Assembly (NCBI GenBank): GCA_963556495.2
Contig: OY747710.1
Location: 4,712,501 to 4,776,500, forward strand
Direction of reading: 5' to 3'
Length of the DNA stretch: 64,000 nt
From: Valencia hispanica
Taxonomy: Eukaryota; Chordata; Actinopteri; Cyprinodontiformes; Valenciidae
The translations under genes and the position numbers were made by a program. Shown piece after piece: positions 57,701 through 64,000 of the stretch (its first letter is position 1; each line of letters opens with the position of its first letter). Below the pieces are notes generated by a model. That model worked only from the letters and a program-made list of their open reading frames with translations. It did not search any database and was not told where the DNA came from.

Positions 57701-60700
57701 TGCTTCATAGGGTATTTAATATAATGTTACTACTTCTTCTGACTTAACAGATTTTATTTTTGGCTGCATTACCTTTTTCTTTCTCTTTAACAGATTGGAG
57801 CACCCGCCTGGGGACAGCGAGAGAAGTTCGACAAGACAATCCTTCAACAAGTGAGTAAAAAAAAAAATTATACCGCCTTATTCCTCATGAATATACAGAA
57901 TGCCGTTTGTAAACTTACAAAGTCAAAAGAATAATTTGGGTTATTTAGCTTTTCATAAGAGAAGAAATTGGGGTTAATTTTTCAAAACATATTTACCTCC
58001 ATGTTATTTATTCGTTTATAAATGTCACACTTTCAAACTAAATATTTAGCTAGAAAGCTAAACTGGCTAGCTAAATATATAGCTTCAAAGTAAATATTTA
58101 GCTCAGAGCTAAATTTTATGACAGGGTAAATAACCTAAATTATTGCTGTTAACTTTTGACAGTAACTTCACAAACAGCACCCCATATAGATAGAGGTGAG
58201 AAGTCATGTCCTCTGTAACGACTTCTTCTGCAAACACTTCTGCTTCTTGCTTCTGTTGTCAAAGGAATAGAATTTTTGTTTTGTTGTTGTTTTTACTTTT
58301 ATTTTCACAAGTGTTAAAGGTTACGTATAGTTTATTAGTATATCACAATACTTCTCTATCAAATAACAAAAGGCAGTGAAGTGAGTTTAAATTCAAATGT
58401 ACTCTTTATTCTAATACAGTCTTACCTCCTTTACAGGATCCTGCTTTGATCCATTGCTTTTACTAGCTAAATCATTGACTTTGACGCCACAAGCTTATTT
58501 AAACGCCGTGAAAATTTGATTACTGTTTCAAATGAGACGTTTTCCTGCTTCTCACAGGCTATTTTTGACTCTAAGCAGTTAGAGTTACTAGCAGCTAGTA
58601 GTCCAGCTTTCTTATCTTTCTCCTTTGTCTTCCTGTCCATGCAGAGCGGTCTGCACTGTGTTTAGCACGTGGCTTTCGGAGTATCCTGAAGACTTTAAGA
58701 ACCTCGGAGATCCGTCTCGGCTGCTGCGTCTGGCTCCTCTCCTACCTCAGGACTCCTCGTCTGCAGCTGACCTTCGAGCTCGCCTCCTCAGGGCGGCCGA
58801 GGAGCTCAGCGAGAAAGCCCTGCTCCCTGACAACCACAGAGGTCGGTGTTTTAACTGGCACTCACTTGAAAACAGATTTTCTTTCCACTTTATATCACAA
58901 ATGCAAATCATACAGAAAATAACTTGTAATGGTCTTGATCTGAAAGATAAAAGCTATGTGGATATTCTTAGGTAGCTTTCTGATAAGGTTCTGCAGGTAA
59001 AACAGGTGATTATTTGTTTAGTCATCCTTTTTTAATCATAGAGGCTTTCTCTGTATCTGCTGGATGGGGATTTACTGGACCTACATCATGAATGCTGATG
59101 GCTTTTCTGCTCTCTCAAGTAGATTTCTGTAATAAATGAATTTATTACAGAACCGGCCTCACATTTACTGGAAAGCGGCAGTCAAACATTTATGTCAAAC
59201 AACAAAAACAATCAGAAGCTGCATCCTCTATAAAGATTTGTTACTTTCAGAAAATGTTCGAAACTCAACACTTTTCTCTTAAGACATGACAGCCTCATTT
59301 TTACCTCTCTTCAATTCCCTGTAAGGGTTTGTTAAATACTTTTTGCATCTATAATCTTACTGACAGTGATTATATTGGCGCTTGCTAAGCAGGTAATTTC
59401 CTCAAAATCCTACCTATGCAGTTATCCAGGAAAACGATCATGTGGAGCATAGCCTCAAATCCAGCTGGAGCTTTAGTTTGATTGCACAACAACAGGGAAG
59501 TACAACCTAATGAGTTTAAGTGTTGGTGTCGGTGAAGCTGGCTTAAGCACTTCTCGGCACATATTGTTCAGATTTCCTTAATACCCTGGTACAACTATTT
59601 TGCCATAGGTAAATAACACCCTGGCATTACCTTTCTGACATTGTAGCATACATATTTCACATGCCTATAAACTCTGCTGTATTAATACCACAACTTCGTA
59701 TGCTATGCATACCGAACATGTGAGCCAGTGCTACAGAATCAACACAACTGCATCTGGAATACAGCAACAATGACCCAATAATAGCATTACTTATCGTCAT
59801 GCTGTGCTATGCAGAGGATTCACTCACTTCAGCATGCTGGATGCTTGTAACTGAAAAATAAAACTGACACCATCACCTACTTTCTGACTAGTTTGACCAC
59901 TTGGGGGCGCCAATAGAGCATTGGTATTTTATTTCCAAATGGTCGCCTTTTCATTGAATATAAAAAAACAACAAGACAGTGATCCTATAGTAAAATAACA
60001 CCCTGTCCTGATGTAGCAGAATGTGTTTATGTTGTTATAAAGACGTTCTTTAAAAAGAATATCAGTACTCTTCTGTGTTTTTCTGCTTTCAAAATGTACA
60101 TAGAACAGGTTAGTGTATGCGGCCTGGTTAGTGGTACCCTGTAAGCAGGAGGTCGTAGATGTTAAAAATGGTGCAGTAAGTCTCACAACTTGTTGCAGAC
60201 CCACTCCGATCATCTTTTTTGAGTTATTTTAAAGTGTTCTCGGTGGTCTTTAAATTATGATTATGCCGTTTTTAGCCAAAATCACAAAACCTGTGCCGTT
60301 TTCTAGGACATAGGTTCAGAAGAGCGGCAGTAGCTCATTAGCCCCCCCCCCGCAATGGCTTCTGTGTGTGCATCTGACCCTGCTTTTGTATAAAATTAAA
60401 CGAAAATAAAATGTTTAAAAAAAGACCCGGTAAAACTCATTACTTTATATTATAATCTACATCGCTTTAACACAGCAACATGCAGCACTGGCTGTTGACC
60501 CATAAATAGCTGACGTTAGCAAACAAGCGGATGGTTGAATTAGCTCCATTCCAGACAGAAAAAAATAAACTTATCAGTAAACATACAGTTAGTGAAATAA
60601 ACTTAATCCATTTATCTCTCACTGCAGATGGTTTTGGTAAAGTATGAAAGCTAATAATATCATTCTTCTTAGCATTGCAACCCGCTACAGCACACAGGTG

Positions 60701-62981
60701 TTGATCCGCCGTCGTCGTCTCTACTCCTCAGAACCTGAGCGGGCGGGGCAGAGCGTAGCAGGAGCTTGTAACCCGCCCAGTGCGGTTGCTACGTCACAAA
60801 CCCAGTCTGTTTTAGACGGCCTTTTAGTGTCTGCTACTGATTCTTAGTGATTTGAAAGCAGAAATACTCAGAAAGGCAATTTTGAATTTAATTTTTATAA
60901 AGATATGTCCTCTGGCATCAGAAGAAGGCCACAAGAACACGTTAACAACACGAAAAAAACACACGATTTTCATTGGAGTGGGTCTTTAACCAAACATTAA
61001 CGTTAATGATCATAGATGATTAGTTCTAAGCTTTATATAGGTCATAGATGATGATGATGATGCCTACAATTTCTATGGACTCATATGTGGCTGGGCTTCC
61101 TGTGTTACAACAAGAATTGTTATCAAAAGTTGTCGGCTACAAGGGGCAAAAAATTATACAAGAATAAATTTAGGAAATAAATATTGCAACTGATAAAGCT
61201 GTTAAAACATATAAATTACAGTAGGCTATTATGGCTATATGACTGTCTGAACAAGGAAAGGGGAATGGACGTGGTAATAATGGTGTGGGTGGTGCCCCTT
61301 GAAGCAGCCATGTTGGATTTTGAAGTTGAGGCTAATGTGAGACATTCAATGTTGCTGATGGGAATTAAGAAGGTGTTTCTGTTCTACCTTGGAAGTAAAA
61401 CAAGTCAGCTTTTAGAGATAAGAAAAGAGGGATTAAATGACCCAAATGATGGGTCTCAGTTTAGTGGTGGAATTATGTTTTTAAATCATGTTCAACTTTG
61501 GAAGTGGAATCCAGGCATTGTCTACTTGATCAATATTTGTTTAATTTATTGATTGGAGTATTAGTTTTGTCAGATTATTAAAATGCCTTTATGACCATTG
61601 TTAACCTTCCACCATCAGGAACCAAATGTACTTTCCCATGAGAAAACATGCTCCCTTTATTCAGCATCTAAATGTTAGACTTTATTTTTTTTACTAACTG
61701 AATTTTCTGTGGACATTGCTGAGTTTTGTTTGCGTCTGCAGATCAGACCACTTCCAGCAGCTCTCCTCCTGATCCTTCGAAGTTTGAAGCCACCAGCGTC
61801 CTGGGATTCCCTGGTGCTCTTATCGCAGAGCAGCTCACAAAGATAGAAACTGTAGGTTTGCTTCATTTTTTTTAGGAATCAACTGCCATGTGGCTTATTT
61901 TAAAACAAATTTTCATGTTTTTGTTTTAAAGGGAATTCAGTAATATTTATAGATCTGTTTCTTTCTTCCAGGAACTTTTTGTCCGTCTGGTGCCGTACCA
62001 CTGTCTCGGCTCGCTGTGGTCTCAGAGGGACAAGAAGGGCAGGGAGGGCGTTTGCTGGTCTGTCCGGGCCACTATACGGCAATTCAACAAGTTGGCCAAC
62101 GCCGTCTCAGCATCCTGCCTTTGGCCGACGAAGCTGCGCAGCCAGCAGAGGGCACGACTGCTAGAGAAATGGATTAGTGTCGCAGAGGTCAGCGCACTAA
62201 AATCTCAACATCATATCATAATCTGTATCCAATAATAACATTATTTTATAAGAGCGGAGATAATACAAATGTGTTTTTCTTAAATAAAGTTATTGTTAGC
62301 TTGTCAGTCCAAGTTGGAAAGCTTTAGAATATTTCAGTTATGCATTTTCGCACAATTTACCTCAGATAATCATCTCATAATAATCCTTTTTCTCAGGTTA
62401 AGGTGTGCAAAATGCAAAGAACCCATTCATAACAGTAGCTTAAAACAAAACAGGTTGTGTGGAAAACTGGATGTATGGTTGTTTTTTAGGAAAAATATTG
62501 TAAAAAAGAAACTCAATACTGGCCTTTTTCTAGAACTATATCGAGCTTAAAAAGAGCTAATAAAAAGTGCAAACTCTGCTTAGACCCATTTCTATCTGTG
62601 TTTTTAGGTAAATATTGTCAAAATGATCAAATGTCAACCCTAACTGCAATCTTAGTAGCATTGTACTTTTGAAAAACCCTTAGGTTAAAATACAAGATGT
62701 AGTTTAGATCACAGGAGCAAGGAATTTCTCCCATTTGGTGAAGAGGTAAGTTTAACTTGATGCCAAATATACTCTCAAACACAAGCACACACACACGCAC
62801 AAAGGTGTTTTCTGTTGCAGCATGACTGCAAAGCAAAGGGGTTTATTCAGCAGTCCTGCTTTGTGTGCTTTGAACAGGAATGCAGAGCCAGGAAGAACTT
62901 CTCCTCGCTGTACGCCATTGTGTCAGCGCTGCAGAGTAACCCCATCCACAGGCTGAGGAGGACCTGGCAGGAAGCCGATAG
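42481..62981 (+). CDS. rgl2: rgl2, Ral guanine nucleotide dissociation stimulator-like 2 (spliced, N-terminal half)
   Basis: Plus-strand coding exons: 42481-42630, 53122-53205, 53292-53458, 57794-57850, 58645-58841, 61742-61851, 61972-62187, 62878-62981, all phase-compatible; a 48-bp candidate exon lies at 52720-52767. The product starts MLHRNLR, similar to the MLPRPLR start of mammalian RGL2. An acidic [11 protein letters not shown] segment follows, then a RasGEF_N (REM) domain (AGTEEKLV... to [12 protein letters not shown]), then the first half of the CDC25/RasGEF domain ([59 protein letters not shown]). Family members are Ras/Rap effectors that catalyse GDP-GTP exchange on RalA/RalB. The rest of the catalytic domain and the Ras-association domain lie to the right. 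PHF1 linkage supports RGL2 over RGL1, RGL3 or RALGDS. Confidence 0.87.
43080..43500 (+). pseudogene. Tc1-like transposase relic
   Basis: The frame contains [20 protein letters not shown], matching WPSQSPDLNPIENLWxELK around the third catalytic acidic residue, preceded by GGCATCATGCTGTGTGGG (the GGGSIMLWG region). Frame breaks elsewhere. Dead copy in rgl2 intron 1. Confidence 0.75.
43501..46279. other. rgl2 large intron: no gene
   Basis: A hAT-like terminus (AGGGGTGTAACGGTACAC at about 44379) is the only clear item. Short ORFs have no recognisable domains. Confidence 0.45.
46280..46428 (+). repeat. SINE/LINE-tail-like repeat, degenerate copy
   Basis: CTGGGGTTTGAATCCTGGCC, TTCTGCATGGAGCTTTTATG and TCTCTGGGTACTCCAACTTC parallel the element at 8766-9000. 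Abuts family P copy e. Confidence 0.6.
46430..47290. repeat. repeat family P, copy e (inverted)
   Basis: Begins GGTCGTGTTAACCGAATATT, the inverted terminus of copy b. It runs through GTCCGTCATTTTGACAGATC and CTCCAGTGTGGCAGCAGAGC to GACCCCGTCGGTCAAAATGA. Nearly full length. Confidence 0.65.
49650..49980 (-). repeat. LINE 3' fragment (Rex1-like)
   Basis: The minus strand encodes [20 protein letters not shown], the C-terminal HPLH-type motif of Rex1/CR1-like LINEs. It ends at ATCTATTAAGTAAAGTATTT with a GAATTG tail, all on the minus strand. Confidence 0.55.
51187..52130. repeat. hAT-like element with GTACCGGTAC ends
   Basis: Left: CAGGGGTGTACCGGTACATG with GTACCGAACGATAC inside. Right: GTGTACCGGTCCGTGACTTT and ATGTACCGAACTGTGA. 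A second dispersed repeat (51785-51990) is inserted. Ends not precisely defined. Confidence 0.45.
52525..52650. repeat. LINE/SINE 3' tail repeat
   Basis: CCATCCATCCATTTTCTATA at one end, then GCCTATCTCCAGCGGTCAAG and CACCCTGGACAGGCCGCCAG, a very common fish repeat end. It lies 70 bp before the candidate 48-bp exon. Confidence 0.65.
52720..52767 (+). CDS. rgl2: candidate 16-codon rgl2 exon
   Basis: A good polypyrimidine tract and acceptor (TCTCCTTCTCAG), then 48 bp, then donor GTAAGA. Both borders are phase 0, as required by the flanking exons (ends 42630 and starts 53122), and the 16 codons are open, encoding [16 protein letters not shown]. No homology is known to me, so this rests on splice sites and phase only. 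It may be alternatively spliced or a chance match. Confidence 0.42.
53122..53205 (+). CDS. rgl2: rgl2 exon: acidic EEDG segment
   Basis: Encodes [20 protein letters not shown] then HGAPNSPV, phase 0 to 0. The E-rich stretch then DG-x-x-Y/F-TV matches the start of the conserved part of RalGEFs. Acceptor TGATTTACAG, donor GTAAGT. An 86-bp intron follows. Confidence 0.87.
53292..53458 (+). CDS. rgl2: rgl2 exon: RasGEF_N (REM) domain start
   Basis: Encodes [20 protein letters not shown] and on to [20 protein letters not shown] and LDILIDR. The AGTxEKLVxxLL and [10 protein letters not shown] signatures are diagnostic for the REM domain of RalGDS-type exchange factors. Acceptor TTGTTTCCAG, donor GTAGGT, ends phase 2. 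A foldback repeat begins about 13 bp into the following intron. Confidence 0.92.
53544..54416 (+). mobile_element. hAT element remnant with ZBED5/FAM200-like transposase fragment
   Basis: Ends CAGAGGTCCACAACCCC and the complement of CAGTGGTCCCCAACCC. Inside, 53825-54082 encodes [20 protein letters not shown] and [19 protein letters not shown], the N-terminal BED-type part of ZBED5/FAM200-like hAT transposases. The preceding part lies in another frame and the finger's His residues are lost. No catalytic domain. Confidence 0.72.
54620..54673. repeat. 54-bp perfect palindrome centred on an AT run
   Basis: ACATTTAGTTCTAAGCTTTA on the left is mirrored exactly on the right across a TA repeat. Further long AT runs follow at about 54676-54717 and 54730-54765. 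Confidence 0.93.
56117..57322. repeat. foldback repeat family, copy E (longest palindrome array)
   Basis: Left end TATGGGGTGCCTTTTGTAAT. The right arm (56750-57210) is a higher-order tandem array: a unit of GCTTGCTAACTAAATATTTA plus a variable TTTGAAC/ATTTGTAAAC spacer recurs many times. The outer right end is truncated after GGCTAAATAACC. Confidence 0.82.
57794..57850 (+). CDS. rgl2: rgl2 exon: short REM-domain linker
   Basis: 57 bp, phase 2 at both ends: completes Arg, then [18 protein letters not shown], then AA of a Lys codon. Acceptor TCTCTTTAACAG, donor GTGAGT. It sits between two copies of the foldback repeat (ends about 57322, next starts about 57897). Confidence 0.83.
57897..58187. 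repeat. foldback repeat family, copy F (short form)
   Basis: Left end ATGCCGTTTGTAAACTTACA, right end ACTTCACAAACAGCACCCCA then TA. The centre is almost completely deleted. Sits in the 793-bp intron between two rgl2 exons, 46 bp after a donor. Confidence 0.82.
58645..58841 (+). CDS. rgl2: rgl2 exon: REM domain end and linker
   Basis: Completes Lys, then [20 protein letters not shown] and on to [17 protein letters not shown]. The STWLxxxPEDF motif is typical of this family; the Ser/Ala/Leu-rich remainder is the variable linker to the catalytic domain. Acceptor CTGTCCATGCAG, donor GTCGGT (not a strong consensus), phase 1. Confidence 0.9.
58842..60196. other. rgl2 intron, no assignable element
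   Basis: AT-rich. A 13-bp-arm palindrome (TTCTGTAATAAAT at 59125-59137 with its complement to 59152) is the only structure noted. No exon found. Confidence 0.45.
60197..60985. repeat. nonautonomous DNA transposon with AGACCCACTCC ends
   Basis: AGACCCACTCCGAT at the left; the complement of AGACCCACTCCAAT at the right, followed by TTAA (60986-60989), which would fit a piggyBac-type TTAA target. The left flank lacks an intact TTAA. Non-coding. Confidence 0.55.
60986..61741. other. rgl2 intron, no assignable feature
   Basis: A GATGATGAT stretch at about 61040-61060 and AT-rich DNA. The ORF at 61184-61552 shows no known domain and is not splice-bounded. Confidence 0.45.
61742..61851 (+). CDS. 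rgl2: rgl2 exon: start of the CDC25/RasGEF domain
   Basis: Completes Asp, then [20 protein letters not shown] and [16 protein letters not shown], phase 0. The AEQLTxIE motif is the first conserved helix of the catalytic domain. Acceptor TGCGTCTGCAG, donor GTAGGT; a 120-bp intron follows. Confidence 0.9.
61972..62187 (+). CDS. rgl2: rgl2 exon: RasGEF catalytic domain
   Basis: 72 codons, phase 0 to 0, beginning [20 protein letters not shown] and ending [15 protein letters not shown]. It includes [16 protein letters not shown], the region around the structurally conserved Ras/Ral-binding helices. Acceptor TTTCTTCCAG, donor GTCAGC. Confidence 0.94.
62188..62877. other. rgl2 intron between two catalytic-domain exons
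   Basis: No repeat recognised apart from a short CA run near 62786-62797. Ends with the acceptor of the last exon seen. Confidence 0.45.
62878..62981 (+). CDS. rgl2: rgl2 exon: RasGEF catalytic domain, last exon in window
   Basis: Encodes [20 protein letters not shown] and [14 protein letters not shown] then AG (phase 2). [20 protein letters not shown] is one of the most conserved blocks of RalGEFs. Acceptor GTGCTTTGAACAG. The donor is the first GT of a long GT microsatellite. Confidence 0.94.
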
Positions 62982-63022
62982 GTGTGTGTGTGTGTGTGGG
63001 TGTGTGTGTGTGTGTGTGTGTG
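62982..63022. repeat. GT microsatellite forming the rgl2 donor
   Basis: A GT tract with one GGG interruption begins at the first intron base after the exon ending at 62981, so the splice donor is GTGTGT rather than GTRAGT. Confidence 0.9.
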
Positions 63023-64000
63023 GTGGTTTGGTGGAGAGCTTCACAGATAAATGGACCCTTCAGAAAGTTTGTTTAGTCCCATTTACACACATCCTGCCTT
63101 TATACATTATGTAAAATGGTCAATCTATTAGTTACTCCAGAACATCCAACTTGATGTCTTCAAGCCATTTCTGTGCAGCTTTAGCTGCTTCGGGGCTGGG
63201 AAATAAATGTTCCCCGAAGCTGTAGTTCTCTAGCAGATGAAAACACATTGTCCTCCAGGATTTTCCTATATTTCGCTGCATTCATTTTACCATCTACCTT
63301 TACAAGCCTTCCCCTGACAGATACTTTTCAATAACCTTTTCTCTGATTTGCTCGGAGTGTTCTTTAGTCTGGTAGCCAGGAATACTGATTAACCAGTGAA
63401 AGGACCTTCCAGACACCGATATCTTTAGACTACAATCACTTGAGATACCTTCACTGCCCTCAGTTGATCTCCACTCCACTCATTGTGAGAATACTAACAC
63501 CAACTGGCTGGATCCAGAGGTTAAGCTAGACTTTTTCAGGGGGATCAGAAAATCAGGTCATAATCTATTTTGAATTGTAAATTTTAAAAAATGATAATGA
63601 CATAGGGCTGTGCAATATATTGATTATATGGGTTTATTGAATTTACTGTTTATGAAGTTTGAAATTTTTGTAACACTGAGAATATTAAAAAAGAAAAAGT
63701 CACCAATGCATCTCTTGGGTTTCCATATTTCAAAGTGATTTCAGCCCGCTCAAGGGCTTCCATCTTGTTTTACAGTGTATTTCTCTGAATTTTGAATTCA
63801 GAATTCAGAGAAGGGATAACTAAAATAAATAGTTTTAAAAGTTATTTTCTGTCATTTGTAATTTGTCTTTGTGAGAATAGAAATGCAGAAAAAAAAGATT
63901 CTTATCAAAAATCGAAAATGGCATAAATAAAATTCAAGATTTTATTTTTAATCCAAATCGCCCTCCCCTAAACTCCTCTAATTTATCCGAAACCGTTTTT
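63023..64000. other. rgl2 intron, right end of window
   Basis: 63160-63480 resembles a minus-strand Tc1 relic (CTCCAGGATTTTCCTATATT, CTGCATTCATTTTACCATCT). A hAT-like start (GGGCTGTGCAATATATTGAT) occurs near 63606. No further rgl2 exon seen; the gene continues beyond 64000. Confidence 0.45.

Noticed and set aside
62815..62877. Extending the last rgl2 exon upstream ([14 protein letters not shown]...)
   Set aside because: An acceptor at 62876-62877 joins AE to ECR exactly as in the RGL family; the upstream open frame is intronic.

Overview
The window looks like nuclear DNA from a teleost fish. Protein-coding sequence is split into short exons with GT-AG borders, the introns are long and AT-rich, and most of the remaining DNA is interspersed repeats of kinds typical of ray-finned fish: Tc1/mariner relics, hAT elements with 8-bp target duplications, L2-, Rex3- and Rex1-like LINE tails, and CA/GT and pentanucleotide microsatellites. 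Nothing looks bacterial, organellar or viral. The species cannot be named from the sequence.

Two genes are present, head to head. On the minus strand, nine phase-compatible coding exons between 32194 and 4180 encode a Polycomb-like protein, phf1 (Tudor, PHD1, PHD2, start of the winged-helix/EH region). The 3' part lies beyond the left edge. On the plus strand, coding exons from 42481 to 62981 encode the first half of a Ral guanine-nucleotide exchange factor, rgl2 (N-terminal tail, RasGEF_N/REM, first half of the CDC25 catalytic domain). Its 3' part lies beyond the right edge. The presumed 5' ends (about 33.0-33.3 kb for phf1, 38.9-39.4 kb for rgl2) are roughly 6 kb apart. In mammals PHF1 and RGL2 both lie in the extended class II part of the MHC region, so the pairing fits old linkage and supports both identifications.

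Layout: 1-4179, 3' intron of phf1 with a TIR element and an interrupted foldback element. 4180-32194, phf1 exons separated by repeat-filled introns. The largest intron (21448-31917) holds a THAP-containing P-like relic into which a Tc1 element, a 1.5-kb TIR element and an L2 LINE have been inserted. 32195-38880, 5' flanks with microsatellites, an L2 copy nested in another repeat, and Tc1 relics. 38880-39415, GC-rich probable first exon of rgl2. 39416-64000, rgl2 introns and exons.

The most distinctive repeat is a foldback family present six times. It has long inverted ends beginning TGGGGTGCCGTTTG, flanked by TA, around an array of the 16-bp palindrome AGCTAAATATTTAGCT. A second family of about 0.85 kb occurs five times. 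Two near-perfect long hairpins (5411-5488 and 37003-37062) lie inside Tc1 relics. No tRNA, rRNA, CRISPR or other RNA gene was recognised. The two host genes do not share a pathway: phf1 acts on chromatin (H3K36me3 reading, PRC2 accessory) and rgl2 on Ras-to-Ral signalling.
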